A DNA stretch of 64,000 bases from Pontibacter populi. Its GTDB lineage: Bacteria > Bacteroidota > Bacteroidia > Cytophagales > Hymenobacteraceae. The position numbers and the translations under genes were made by a program. The notes below the pieces were generated by a model. That model was not told the DNA's origin. It made no database searches and saw only the letters and a list, made by a program, of their open reading frames with translations. Every line of letters starts with the position of its first letter. The first letter of the stretch is position 1. The stretch covers positions 930,001 through 994,000 of the forward strand of contig NZ_JAHWXQ010000001.1 of the NCBI RefSeq assembly GCF_019336435.1, given 5' to 3'. Below are positions 1-8,561 of the stretch, piece after piece.

Positions 1-726
1 TTCGTGGACCGCAGCTTACTAAACTCCCGCTTTACTTTGGACCGCGATACCGGCCTGCAGCTTCATCACGAGCACCAGGTAGGTCAGGTTGTTCTGCGTG
101 AGATCGCCTCTATCTCCACCGGTGATGGCCGCAATATTACTGTGAACCATTCTGGTGGTTATGACTATACCGGCCGTTTCGAGATTTTGCCTATGGGTGC
201 TTTTGAAGGAGAAGGTGACTATGTAGGGAGCGACATTTACCGCGAGCCAACACCTAAACTGGCCCTTGCCGCAGCTTATGATTTAAACGACAGAGCATCG
301 CGGGAGCAAGGCCAGCTTGGCGATTTCCTGGGCGCCGAGCGCGACCTGAACACCTTGTTTTTAGATGCCATATTTAAGTACAGAGGCTTTTCGGCCATGG
401 CAGAATATGCAGCCAGAAGAGCGCCGGACGGACCTGTTGTGCTGGTAAATGATGCCGGCGAAGTAGAAGAGACGTTTGTAACCGGGGACGCATTTAATAT
501 ACAGGCAGGCTATCTTTTTATGAACAACTGGGAAGTAGCAGGCCGCTACACCAACTATGAGCCTACAAAAGTTACCGGCTTAACCGCAGAGAACCAGTAT
601 ACCCTGGGCGTTTCAAAATACATAGTTGGTCATGCCCTGAAAGTACAAAGCGACCTGACCAGAAGCGAGCAGCGCGGACTTGGCGAGAAGTACCAGTTCA
701 GAGTACAACTCGAAATCGGTTTCTAA
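1..726 (+). CDS. Phosphate-selective porin (OprP/OprO-like), 3' part
   Basis: The reading frame is open from the first base, so the N-terminus lies outside the window. The visible 241 residues are alternating amphipathic strands, and the chain ends in EIGF: a terminal phenylalanine is the usual outer-membrane barrel assembly signal. The family call rests mainly on the pstSCAB-phoU operon directly downstream, together with a barrel-like pattern resembling phosphate-selective porins. It would carry phosphate or other anions across the outer membrane. It may belong to the same regulon, but a 200-base gap with a Pho-box-like array separates it from pstS. Confidence 0.7.
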   Translation, partial: FVDRSLLNSRFTLDRDTGLQLHHEHQVGQVVLREIASISTGDGRNITVNHSGGYDYTGRFEILPMGAFEGEGDYVGSDIYREPTPKLALAAAYDLNDRASREQGQLGDFLGAERDLNTLFLDAIFKYRGFSAMAEYAARRAPDGPVVLVNDAGEVEETFVTGDAFNIQAGYLFMNNWEVAGRYTNYEPTKVTGLTAENQYTLGVSKYIVGHALKVQSDLTRSEQRGLGEKYQFRVQLEIGF

Positions 727-734
727 GCCGGAAC

Positions 735-772
735 TTAACAATTACTTAACATTGCGTAACAATAAGATAACA
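735..772 (+). promoter_or_regulatory. Pho-box-like array of four direct 6-mers
   Basis: TTAACA (735-740), TTAACA (746-751), GTAACA (756-761) and ATAACA (767-772) lie 11, 10 and 11 bases apart, one helical turn each. This is the architecture of PhoB/PhoP operators, and TTAACA repeats are the Bacillus PhoP form. A weak -7-like TCCCTTTG follows at 804-811, which would put the array at about -80 to -45. Regulation of pstS by phosphate is inferred. Confidence 0.55.
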
Positions 773-934
773 CCATACACTTCCGTAAAAGCGTTTTTCT
801 CCGTCCCTTTGTATCGACAAACTATAGTTACCGTAGTATAACCCAAAAGTTTAAATAAGGCCTGTACTATAAAATCAGCCTGAAGTAACCCGGGTATAAA
901 ACTTAGCAAAAGCTGACTTAGAAAAAACGTATCT

Positions 935-1951
935 ATGTTGCACCTGAAATTTAAAAACCTGGCTGCTGCTGCAATTCTTTTACTGGTTGCAGCCTGTGGC
1001 CCTAAGTATAACGAAGACGCGGATCTTACCCTGGAAGGCGACATTTCGATAGATGGCTCCTCAACGGTTTATCCCATTACCGAGGCAGTTGCAGAAGAAT
1101 TCAGATACGCCGCCCCGAATGTACGCACAACGATAGGTGTGTCCGGCTCGGGTGGTGGTTTCAAGAAATTCTCGCGTGGCGAGATCGATATCAGCAATGC
1201 ATCTCGCTCTATAAAAGAAGATGAAGCCAAAGCTGCCAGAGCCAATGGCCTTGATTTTATTGAGCTGTCAGTGGCTTATGATGGACTAACTATAGTTGTA
1301 AACCCTAAAAACGACTGGGTAAAGGACATAACCGTTGCGGAGCTTAAAAAGATGTGGGAGCCTGCTGCCCAGAACAAAATAAAGCGCTGGAACCAGATTC
1401 GCCCGGAGTGGCCAAACCGTGAAATACACCTTTACGGTGCTGGCGTTGAGTCCGGAACATACGACTATTTTACCGAAGCTATAGTTGGTACAAGCCATGC
1501 CAGCCGCGGCGACTTTACAGCCAGCGAAGACGACAACGTACTGGTACAGGGTGTTGCCGGCGACATAAACGCACTTGGCTTTTTCGGGTATGCCTACTAC
1601 GAAGAGAATAAAGACAAACTGAAAGCCATACCTGTTGATGATGAAGACGCAAGCAATGGTGCGGGCCCTATCCTTCCTTCACTGGAAACTATAAAGGATG
1701 GCTCCTATGCTCCCCTTTCTCGGGCATTGTTCCTATACGTTAACTCTCCAGCTGTTAAAAAGCCACAGGTAGTAGAATTTATGGACTTTTACTTTGAAAA
1801 TGTAGGTCAGCTGAGCCAGGAAATAGGCTTTATTCCGCTACCTGACGAAAAGTATAAGGCAGAACACCAGAAGTTTAAAGACTTTGTAGCCAAACACACG
1901 GGCAAGGCCACAACCCAACGCAAACCCGACTCAACCAATACTTCTCATTAA
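935..1951 (+). CDS. pstS: Phosphate ABC transporter substrate-binding lipoprotein PstS
   Basis: The protein has 338 residues. A hydrophobic signal ends in a lipobox with Cys21 (LVAAC), so it is probably a lipid-anchored periplasmic protein. The PstS phosphate-binding signature DGSSTVYP is at residues 40-47, GVSGSGGGF follows near 69-77, and the GVESGTYDYF segment contacting the ligand is near 170. It captures phosphate and delivers it to PstC-PstA-PstB, encoded immediately downstream in the same direction. A four-repeat Pho-box-like array lies 163-200 bases upstream. Length and motifs match the PstS family well. Confidence 0.95.
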   Translation: MLHLKFKNLAAAAILLLVAACGPKYNEDADLTLEGDISIDGSSTVYPITEAVAEEFRYAAPNVRTTIGVSGSGGGFKKFSRGEIDISNASRSIKEDEAKAARANGLDFIELSVAYDGLTIVVNPKNDWVKDITVAELKKMWEPAAQNKIKRWNQIRPEWPNREIHLYGAGVESGTYDYFTEAIVGTSHASRGDFTASEDDNVLVQGVAGDINALGFFGYAYYEENKDKLKAIPVDDEDASNGAGPILPSLETIKDGSYAPLSRALFLYVNSPAVKKPQVVEFMDFYFENVGQLSQEIGFIPLPDEKYKAEHQKFKDFVAKHTGKATTQRKPDSTNTSH

Positions 1952-1969
1952 TAATATTAACCGGAAACC

Positions 1970-2845
1970 ATGAGAATACAGGAAAGAATAATAGAAGGTT
2001 TGTTGTGGCTATCGGCTGCAATTACCATTCTTGTTACGGCCGGCATCATTTGGGTACTGCTTTCTGAGTCGCTTACATTCTTCTCAGAAGTATCTATAAT
2101 TGATTTTCTGACAGATAAACAATGGACTCCCCTTTTTGCCGATAAGCACTTTGGTATACTTCCGCTAGTGGCCGGTACCATGCTGACCACAGCTATAGCC
2201 ATTGCGGTTGCCTTGCCCATCGGTTTAACTATAGCCATTTACCTGAACACCTATGCGCCGGCTGGTTTTAGGGCAACTATAAAACCAATGCTGGAGATTC
2301 TGGCAAGTATACCAACAGTGGTATATGGTTTCTTTGCGCTTACCGTTGTTACGCCTTTCCTGCAATCCTTTATTCCTAACCTGGCTGGTTTTAACTCGCT
2401 TTCAGCAGGTATGGTAATGGGTATCATGATCATCCCGATGATCTCATCGCTCAGTGAGGACGCCATCAGTGCTGTTCCGAAATCGTTACGCGAAGGTGCT
2501 TATGGCATGGGAGCCACTAAATTCCAGACTGCTTTTGGGGTATTGGTTCCGGCAGCTTCTTCAGGTATTCTGGTGTCTATCATCCTGGCTATTTCCAGGG
2601 CAGTTGGCGAAACCATGCTTGTTGCCATTGCAGCCGGTCAGCAGCCGCGCCTTACTGCCAACCCGTTGGTACCCATCGAAACGATAACGACTTACATTGT
2701 GCAGGTTAGCTTAGGCGACGTGCCGCATGGTTCTCTGGAGTACCGCACTATTTTCGCGGCAGGTATCACGCTGTTCATTTTTACATTTGCGCTGAACAAT
2801 ATCAGCTTCTGGATCAGAAAGAAATATCAGGAAAAATATGACTAA
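1970..2845 (+). CDS. pstC: Phosphate ABC transporter permease PstC
   Basis: This 291-residue inner-membrane permease has about six hydrophobic segments and the binding-protein-dependent transport loop near residues 175-225 (EGAYGMGATKFQT, then SRAVGETM). Together with PstA it forms the phosphate channel. It starts 18 bases after pstS, and its last 8 bases overlap the start of pstA, so the genes are very probably co-transcribed and translationally coupled. Confidence 0.95.
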   Translation: MRIQERIIEGLLWLSAAITILVTAGIIWVLLSESLTFFSEVSIIDFLTDKQWTPLFADKHFGILPLVAGTMLTTAIAIAVALPIGLTIAIYLNTYAPAGFRATIKPMLEILASIPTVVYGFFALTVVTPFLQSFIPNLAGFNSLSAGMVMGIMIIPMISSLSEDAISAVPKSLREGAYGMGATKFQTAFGVLVPAASSGILVSIILAISRAVGETMLVAIAAGQQPRLTANPLVPIETITTYIVQVSLGDVPHGSLEYRTIFAAGITLFIFTFALNNISFWIRKKYQEKYD

Positions 2846-3695
2846 CTCGGAGCTAAACAGACTAAAAGACAAAGCCTTCCAGGGATTCGGTATTTTCTGT
2901 ACCCTGATCGGACTGGTTGTGCTTGCTATTTTCCTGATCAACATCCTGATCGATGGGCTTGGCCGTATAGACTGGGATTTCCTGCGTAACCTGCCTTCGC
3001 GTCGCGCACACCGCGCCGGTATTTACACCGCCTGGATCGGCACACTCTGGATTCTGGTACTTTCGTCGCTGTTCGCTTTCCCGTTGGGTATTTCAGCAGG
3101 CATTTACCTGGAAGAGTATGGTAAAAAGAACAGGATGGCATCTTTCCTGGAAGTAAATATTTCGAATCTTGCCGGGGTGCCTTCCATTATCTATGGTTTG
3201 CTGGGCCTGGAGATCTTTGGGCGTGTTTTTGGTTTAGGTGGCAGTTTGCTTACAGGTGCGCTAACCCTGGGCCTGCTTATCCTCCCGATCATTATCGTAA
3301 CCACCCGCGAATCTATAAAAGCCGTGCCACGCAGTATCCGTGACGCCTCTTTTGCGTTGGGAGCCTCTAAATGGCAAACCATCTGGTTCCAGGTGCTTCC
3401 GGCTTCGTTTGGCGGCATTATGACAGGTGTTATCCTTGCATTGTCGAGGGCAGTAGGTGAAGCGGCCCCGCTTATAGTTATCGGGGCACTGGCTTACGTA
3501 CCGTTTGCACCAAGCTCACCTATGGACGAATTTACCGTATTACCAATTCAGATATTTAACTGGATATCAAGGCCTCAGGCTGCTTTTGCTACAAATGCCG
3601 CTGCTGCCATTATCATACTTTTAATTATTACCTTTACTTTGAACGGAATCGCTGTATACCTTCGCCACAAGTGGCAGAAACGTGTAAAGTGGTAA
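2838..3695 (+). CDS. pstA: Phosphate ABC transporter permease PstA
   Basis: The second membrane subunit of the phosphate importer has 285 residues. It carries the EAA-type loop ([14 protein letters not shown], then [12 protein letters not shown]) that couples to the PstB ATPase, and multiple transmembrane segments. It overlaps pstC by 8 bases and ends 7 bases before pstB. Length and motif spacing are normal for the family. Confidence 0.95.
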   Translation: MTNSELNRLKDKAFQGFGIFCTLIGLVVLAIFLINILIDGLGRIDWDFLRNLPSRRAHRAGIYTAWIGTLWILVLSSLFAFPLGISAGIYLEEYGKKNRMASFLEVNISNLAGVPSIIYGLLGLEIFGRVFGLGGSLLTGALTLGLLILPIIIVTTRESIKAVPRSIRDASFALGASKWQTIWFQVLPASFGGIMTGVILALSRAVGEAAPLIVIGALAYVPFAPSSPMDEFTVLPIQIFNWISRPQAAFATNAAAAIIILLIITFTLNGIAVYLRHKWQKRVKW

Positions 3696-3702
3696 AATAA
3701 CG

Positions 3703-4467
3703 ATGAGTAAGAAAAACCAGAAACTGGAAGCCCGTAACCTGAACGCCTATTATGGCAGCTTCCACGCCCTTAAAGACATTAACATTGCCATGGAAGAAAA
3801 AGCTGTTACGGCTTTTATTGGTCCATCGGGTTGTGGTAAGTCAACGTTTTTGCGCACCCTAAACCGTATGAACGACTATATCGACGGCTTTAGAGTAGAA
3901 GGAGACATTCTGCTTGATGGCCGCGACATTTATACGAAAGATGTACGTGTGGATGAACTTCGCAAACAGGTAGGAATGGTTTTCCAGAAGCCAAACCCAT
4001 TCCCGAAAACTGTGTTTGAGAACGTAGTATACGGGCTGAAGATACAAGGCATCAAAGACAAGAAAACTCTGAACGAGATAGCGGAAACATCGCTCCGAAA
4101 AACTGCTTTATGGGAAGAGGTAAAAGACAAGCTGGATAAATCGGCACTGGCGCTTTCGGGTGGTCAGCAACAGCGCCTTTGTATTGCCCGTGCACTTGCT
4201 ATTTCGCCGTCTGTTATACTTATGGATGAGCCAACTTCAGCCCTGGACCCGATCTCTACCGCCAAAATTGAAGAGCTGCTCTACGAACTGAAAGAGGATT
4301 ACACTATAGTTATAGTTACACACAACATGCAACAGGCTGGCCGTGTAAGCGATCAGACAGCGTTCTTTTACATGGGCGAACTGATCGAGTTTGCGAAAAC
4401 CAAAACCATGTTTACGAGCCCGAAGCACGAGCGTACCCAAAACTATATTACAGGCCGATTCGGTTAA
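3703..4467 (+). CDS. pstB: Phosphate ABC transporter ATPase PstB
   Basis: This 254-residue cytoplasmic ATPase powers phosphate import. Walker A is GPSGCGKST at residues 40-48, the ABC signature is LSGGQQQRL, and Walker B is [12 protein letters not shown] with the catalytic Glu. The H-loop histidine is in VTHNMQQA. These elements occur in the expected order with PstB-specific spacing ([14 protein letters not shown] after Walker A). The gene lies between pstA and phoU. Confidence 0.97.
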   Translation: MSKKNQKLEARNLNAYYGSFHALKDINIAMEEKAVTAFIGPSGCGKSTFLRTLNRMNDYIDGFRVEGDILLDGRDIYTKDVRVDELRKQVGMVFQKPNPFPKTVFENVVYGLKIQGIKDKKTLNEIAETSLRKTALWEEVKDKLDKSALALSGGQQQRLCIARALAISPSVILMDEPTSALDPISTAKIEELLYELKEDYTIVIVTHNMQQAGRVSDQTAFFYMGELIEFAKTKTMFTSPKHERTQNYITGRFG

Positions 4468-4521
4468 GCTTTTATAGTTTACAGCATGCATGTTTTGATT
4501 ATCAATCTAACGAGAGACTAA

Positions 4522-5208
4522 ATGAACCAAATAGATATTGAACTTACTGGCCTGCGGGTTAAACTAATGGAGATGTGGGACCTGGTGGAGTATCAGCTGC
4601 AGAGCGGCCGTGAAGCCATGTTGAACGCAGACCATGAACTTGCCAGTAAAGTAGTGAAGCTTGGGAAAAAAGTTAACAACTTTGATGTGAAGATAGACCG
4701 CATGTGCGAAAACCTGTTGGCCCTGTACACTCCCGTTGCCGTGGATCTTCGTCTGGTATTGGCTACCCTCAAGATAAATGCTAACCTGGAGCGCATCGGC
4801 GATACGGCAGAAGGTATTTCAATGTACGTGCAGAACAGAGAGGCAAAGTTTAGCCCGGAAATGTTAGAAATAACGAAGGCTGTAACAATGTTTGATGAAG
4901 CGCTGGCTATGTTTAATGACTGCCGGGTTGCATACAAAGCGAATAACAGTGAGCAGGCACGCACTATTATTAAGCGCGACAAAATGCTGAATAAGATCTA
5001 CCGTAAATCGGACGCGATTATTGCGGAGTTCATGCGCGCTAACCCGGACAGCATTGAAGAAGGCCTTGCCCTGCTTTCTATCATCAAAAAAGTAGAACGT
5101 GTCGGCGACCAGATCACAAACATCGCTGAAGAAATCATCTTCTACCAGGATGCTAAAGTAGTAAAGCATAAAACTAAAAATAAGAACAAAGATAAAGGCA
5201 AGGAGTAA
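4522..5208 (+). CDS. phoU: Phosphate signalling protein PhoU
   Basis: The protein has 228 residues and is all-helical, with two PhoU repeats. The metal-binding ExxxD-type motifs are ERIGDTAE (near residue 91) and ERVGDQIT (near 192). PhoU connects the Pst transporter to the PhoR sensor and dampens the regulon when phosphate is plentiful. The C-terminus ends in a lysine-rich tail (KHKTKNKNKDKGKE). It lies 54 bases after pstB and is followed by a hairpin terminator, so it closes the operon. Confidence 0.95.
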   Translation: MNQIDIELTGLRVKLMEMWDLVEYQLQSGREAMLNADHELASKVVKLGKKVNNFDVKIDRMCENLLALYTPVAVDLRLVLATLKINANLERIGDTAEGISMYVQNREAKFSPEMLEITKAVTMFDEALAMFNDCRVAYKANNSEQARTIIKRDKMLNKIYRKSDAIIAEFMRANPDSIEEGLALLSIIKKVERVGDQITNIAEEIIFYQDAKVVKHKTKNKNKDKGKE

Positions 5209-5239
5209 CCACTCTAGTTAACATACATCTTCATCGGGT

Positions 5240-5272
5240 AAAAGCACGGGCTACTATAGTTCGTGCTTTTGC
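5240..5272 (+). terminator. Hairpin terminator after phoU
   Basis: AAAAGCACG (5240-5248) pairs with CGTGCTTTT (5262-5270). The loop contains the ubiquitous CTATAGTT motif. It ends the pst-phoU operon. Confidence 0.7.
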
Positions 5273-5335
5273 TATTTAGGATGATACGCAGGCGTAAGTT
5301 TCCAGAGTCAACTTGTCCGGTAGGAACAGGAATTT

Positions 5336-6060
5336 TCTGAATCAGGATTTACAGGATTAAAGGATTTTCAGGATTGGGGTTTATGCTATAGTTGGGGTTA
5401 ATGTTTTATAGTTATTACTTCTCCACTGCCGCTAGTTTTAAACTTGTGGTTTTGCATGGTGTTGAGTTTGTAACTAAACTGGCCCGGCAGGGACAGCCAC
5501 AAGTAGTGGCCCTGGCTTAAAGTTCTATAGTTGCGGTATTAACCCACCCCTACCCCTCCCAAGAGGGGAATTCCGGATATAACTATAGTTGGTGCTATAG
5601 TTTTATAGTTGCTGTTTGTCATCCCCTTCCCCCCTTCAAAAGGGATATTTTTACCTTCGCCAATTTCTAAACTATAGTTCTATGCAGCGAAAAGGACAGG
5701 TTTACCTGTCCCGTCGAAACTATGACCACAGTGAAGCAATGCAACTAGAGCCTTTCAACCCACATGAACTGTAGCTATGCGAAACGTCTCAGTCTTTGGG
5801 TTGAGCGCCTTGTAGATTTCTGGTGCCGCAAGGCATTGTGAGGAACGAGCGAAAGAAATGTACGCAGCGCGATGCCCGAAGACGGGGCCTCCCGGCCGTG
5901 AGGGCACCAAAGCCAACTATAGAACTGTAGGCTCTTAGAGCTCCCAGGATTGAAATTGGCTATGAAAGAAAAGGATTGGTTCAGGTTGTAAAGGATCTCA
6001 ACTATATAAGCTGAGATAGATTTCTCTCTGCGTTCGAAATGACACGAGAGGAAAATCTCA
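5336..6060 (+). repeat. Modular dispersed repeat, copy A
   Basis: The spacer between phoU and ccmB has no credible gene. In order it holds: an ATCAGGATT/CAGGATT module (5336-5378), a TTGAGT...GGCCCGGCAGGGACA module (to about 5500), CCCCTCCC/GAGGGG hairpin module (5539-5574), CCCCTT/AAAGGG module (about 5620-5645), GGACAGGTTTACCTGTCC palindrome (about 5694-5711), the conserved core (5790-5912), an AGAGCTCCCAGGATT box (5937-5951) and a GATAGATTTCTCTC...CGAAATGACA module (6015-6044). The same modules recur in the same order in copies B, C and D. The left end shares the terminal module of copy D, but no inverted partner is visible on the right. Confidence 0.8.
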
Positions 6061-6219
6061 GAACATATGAGATACCTTAATTCGCTCATAACGACAACTT
6101 GAAAAACCATTTATAAACCCAGACATGGGCACTTCGAAGGCCTCGGCAGTATAAATACCCCATAAACTGATACAAATCATCAATCTAAACAAACACTACT
6201 TTACCAAATAATTGTGTTG

Positions 6220-6228
6220 TAACTTTGC
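6220..6228 (+). promoter_or_regulatory. Bacteroidetes -7 element before ccmB
   Basis: TAACTTTGC matches the Bacteroidetes -7 consensus TAnnTTTG. No good -33 TTTG is seen. It overlaps the TTG at 6225, so that codon is an unlikely translation start, which favours the GTG at 6243. Confidence 0.45.
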
Positions 6229-6242
6229 GGAAAATTAATGCA

Positions 6243-6914
6243 GTGCTGCTAAAAGAAATACTATACCTGATACAAAAAGACCTGGTGCTCGAATGGCGAC
6301 AGAAGTATGCCTTTAACGGCATGTTGCTGTATGTGGGCAGTACGGTTTTTGTGTGTTACCTGAGCTTTGGTCTCCGCCAGTTCTCCGACGACAGCGGCCC
6401 GATCTGGAATGCTTTGCTTTGGATAATCTTACTCTTTACGTCGGTAAATGCCATTGCCAAAAGTTTTATGCAGGAAAACCGTGGCAGGCTACTTTACTTC
6501 TACTCCATCGTTAGCCCACAAGGAATAATACTGGCTAAAATTGTTTACAACACACTTTTAATGTTGCTGCTGGCTTTCATTTGCTTTGTGTTCTATGCCT
6601 TTGTGCTGGGCAACCCGGTGCAGGATATTCCAATGTTTCTGCTTTCGCTTTTGCTGGGAGCAATCGGGTTTTCAACTTCGCTAACTATGATCTCGGCCAT
6701 AGCCTCTAAAGCAGCAAACAGCAGCACATTAATGGCGATTCTGAGCTTCCCGGTCATAGTTCCGATGCTGCTGATGCTCATTAAAATGTCGAAGAATGCC
6801 ATGGATGGTTTAGACAGAGGAGCCAGTCTCGACGAACTGCTCACTTTGCTTGCCATAAACATGATCGTTATCACTGTTTCTTATATTTTGTTCCCGTACC
6901 TTTGGCGTTCGTAA
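6243..6914 (+). CDS. ccmB: Heme exporter membrane protein CcmB
   Basis: This 223-residue polytopic membrane protein begins with the CcmB-typical KEILYLIQKDLVLEWRQKYA segment and has about six hydrophobic helices. In System I cytochrome c maturation CcmB works with the ATPase CcmA to release heme-loaded CcmE. No ccmA lies next to it here. GTG 6243 was chosen because the longer frame starts at a TTG (6225) inside a -7 promoter element, and the ATG at 6238 is out of frame. The rest of the ccm cluster follows after 133 bases. Confidence 0.88.
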   Translation: MLLKEILYLIQKDLVLEWRQKYAFNGMLLYVGSTVFVCYLSFGLRQFSDDSGPIWNALLWIILLFTSVNAIAKSFMQENRGRLLYFYSIVSPQGIILAKIVYNTLLMLLLAFICFVFYAFVLGNPVQDIPMFLLSLLLGAIGFSTSLTMISAIASKAANSSTLMAILSFPVIVPMLLMLIKMSKNAMDGLDRGASLDELLTLLAINMIVITVSYILFPYLWRS

Positions 6915-7047
6915 AAAGGACGCAGAACGCAGTGTTTCAGGCACATTTTTTTGATAACAGGAGAAGAATTTAATTACGAAACACGAGGTTTCTGAATTTG
7001 TAACTGAAGCTGATACCTCGCATCTAACATCTAATAGCTATTAATAA

Positions 7048-7713
7048 ATGATGAAGAATTGGTGGAAAATACTGACTGTACTGCTGCTGATATTTACAGT
7101 AGTGGCCGGTGTGCTGTCAGAAGTTCCGAGGTTGGCCATTCTGAACGAGACCATCCGCAATTTATACTTCCACGTGCCGATGTGGTTTGGCATGATCCTG
7201 ATCCTGCTGATATCTGTGATCTACTCTATCAAATACCTGCGTAACCCAACTATAAAAAACGATGTGATCGCTTACGAAGCGGCCAAGGTGGGTATCCTGT
7301 TCGGCGTGCTTGGTATAGTTACCGGCATGGAGTGGGCTAAATTTACGTGGGGCGAATACTGGAGCAACGACCCGAAACAGAACGCCTCGGCCATTGGCCT
7401 GCTGATCTATTTCGCCTATGTGGTACTGCGCAGCTCGTTTGCTGAGCAGCAGCAGCGTGCCCGCATCAGTGCTGTGTATAACATCTTTGCATTCGCAGCT
7501 TTAATTCCATTGCTGTTTATACTTCCAAGACTTACCGATTCGCTGCACCCAGGAAACGGAGGCAACCCGGGTTTTAATACCTATGACCTAGACAGCCGCC
7601 TGCGTATGGTGTTTTACCCTGCCGTACTGGGCTGGACTATGCTGGGCATCTGGATCGTGAATGTAAGATCAAGATTTGAATTACTGAGACAACGCTTATA
7701 TGAAACTGTTTAG
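7048..7713 (+). CDS. ccmC: Heme handling protein CcmC
   Basis: This 221-residue membrane protein belongs to the heme-handling family. The tryptophan-rich segment TGMEWAKFTWGEYWSNDPKQ (about residues 94-112) corresponds to the WWD domain that holds heme. Candidate histidine ligands lie on either side (FHVPMW near 42 and LHPGNGG near 170). CcmC passes heme to the chaperone CcmE. Its 3' end overlaps the ccmD-like gene by 14 bases. Confidence 0.93.
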   Translation: MMKNWWKILTVLLLIFTVVAGVLSEVPRLAILNETIRNLYFHVPMWFGMILILLISVIYSIKYLRNPTIKNDVIAYEAAKVGILFGVLGIVTGMEWAKFTWGEYWSNDPKQNASAIGLLIYFAYVVLRSSFAEQQQRARISAVYNIFAFAALIPLLFILPRLTDSLHPGNGGNPGFNTYDLDSRLRMVFYPAVLGWTMLGIWIVNVRSRFELLRQRLYETV

Positions 7714-7969
7714 AATACTGGCCATCTGCTGCTTTATAGTTGGCGCATTGGCAGGACTTACACAAGTGCAGGCCCAGCCCGAGCAGGCACAGGTAGAATA
7801 TTCATCAGCCCCGGCTGAATCGGATATTGAAATGGCCGACACACTGCGCCAGGATGGAAAGATATGGGTAGTAGTGGTGGTTTTGCTGACTGTAATGACC
7901 GGGCTTATCATTTACCTGATAACGCTGGACCGGAAGGTAGGCAAACTCGAAAAGCAATTTAAAGAATAA
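7700..7969 (+). CDS. CcmD-like small membrane protein
   Basis: The protein has 89 residues: a hydrophobic N-terminal segment resembling a signal peptide (ends near AQA), an acidic linker, then a single transmembrane helix (VVVVLLTVMTGLIIYLI) followed by a charged tail (DRKVGKLEKQFKE). One helix plus a basic tail, placed between ccmC and ccmE, fits CcmD, which stabilises the CcmC-CcmE complex. It is longer than the usual 50-70 residues because of the extra N-terminal signal. The assignment depends largely on position. Confidence 0.75.
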   Translation: MKLFRILAICCFIVGALAGLTQVQAQPEQAQVEYSSAPAESDIEMADTLRQDGKIWVVVVVLLTVMTGLIIYLITLDRKVGKLEKQFKE

Positions 7970-8064
7970 TACCCGGCAGGCATAAATTCTGCACAAAAGT
8001 GGATTTAATACCCCTGTTTTTGTGTTAGGCTATCGAAACCGGAAAATCCTAATTTATACGAAAG

Positions 8065-8490
8065 ATGAAGAAGTCACACATCATCGGTATTGTTATCATC
8101 GCAGCAGCCATCATGATCATCATGTCTACTGCAGGCGACGCCAGTACTTACGTTGATTTTGGTCAGGCAAAAGAGCTGGCTGAGGATGGAAGCAAGACGA
8201 AGGTACACGTAGTAGGTCGCCTGAAAAAGGATGCCGAAGGCCATATAGTTGGCATGAAATACGACCCGATTGTAGACCCTAACTACTTCTCGTTTATGCT
8301 CGTGGATACAAACCGCGTGGAGCAGCAGGTAGTGTACTTTAACCCGAAACCACAGGACTTCGAACGCTCTGAGCAGGTTGTAATTACCGGTAGTATGCAA
8401 AACGAAGTGTTTGTAGCTGACAAGATTCTGCTCAAATGCCCGTCTAAATACGTGGAAAAAGAAGTACAGCAAACAACTGCAGGCTTATAA
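8065..8490 (+). CDS. ccmE: Cytochrome c maturation heme chaperone CcmE, CxxxY type
   Basis: The protein has 141 residues: an N-terminal membrane anchor, then an OB-fold periplasmic domain (VDFGQAKEL, VHVVGRLKKD, VVITGSMQNEVFVADKILLKCPSKY). CcmE normally binds heme covalently through the His of an HxxxY motif. Here that position is Cys125 and the tyrosine is Tyr129 (CPSKY). A CxxxY CcmE is known from a variant System I in archaea and some bacteria that usually lacks CcmH, and no ccmH is seen here either. The gene lies between ccmD-like and ccmF. Confidence 0.93.
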   Translation: MKKSHIIGIVIIAAAIMIIMSTAGDASTYVDFGQAKELAEDGSKTKVHVVGRLKKDAEGHIVGMKYDPIVDPNYFSFMLVDTNRVEQQVVYFNPKPQDFERSEQVVITGSMQNEVFVADKILLKCPSKYVEKEVQQTTAGL

Positions 8491-8517
8491 TTTATAGTTG
8501 AAAGTGGAGCGTGATGT

Positions 8518-8557
8518 TAACTCTCAAACTTTCTAACTCTTTAACTTTCTAACTTTT
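8518..8557 (+). repeat. Short CTTTCTAACT-type tandem leader repeat
   Basis: The leader before ccmF repeats the unit (C)TTTCTAACT about three times in 40 bases and ends directly at the start codon. It has no obvious function, but a comparable AT-rich repeated leader (AATTTAACCAT units) precedes the gene at 62720. Confidence 0.5.
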
Positions 8558-8561
8558 AGTG

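Noticed and set aside
5775..6110. Minus-strand open frame inside repeat copy A that could encode a 111-residue protein.
   Set aside because: It overlaps the conserved repeat core, has low-complexity Arg/Ser content, and the corresponding frames in copies B, C and D are not maintained.
8518..8557. CTTTCTAACT tandem considered as a CRISPR or regulatory array.
   Set aside because: Units are about 10 bases with no spacers and occur only as a short leader; no cas genes are in the window.
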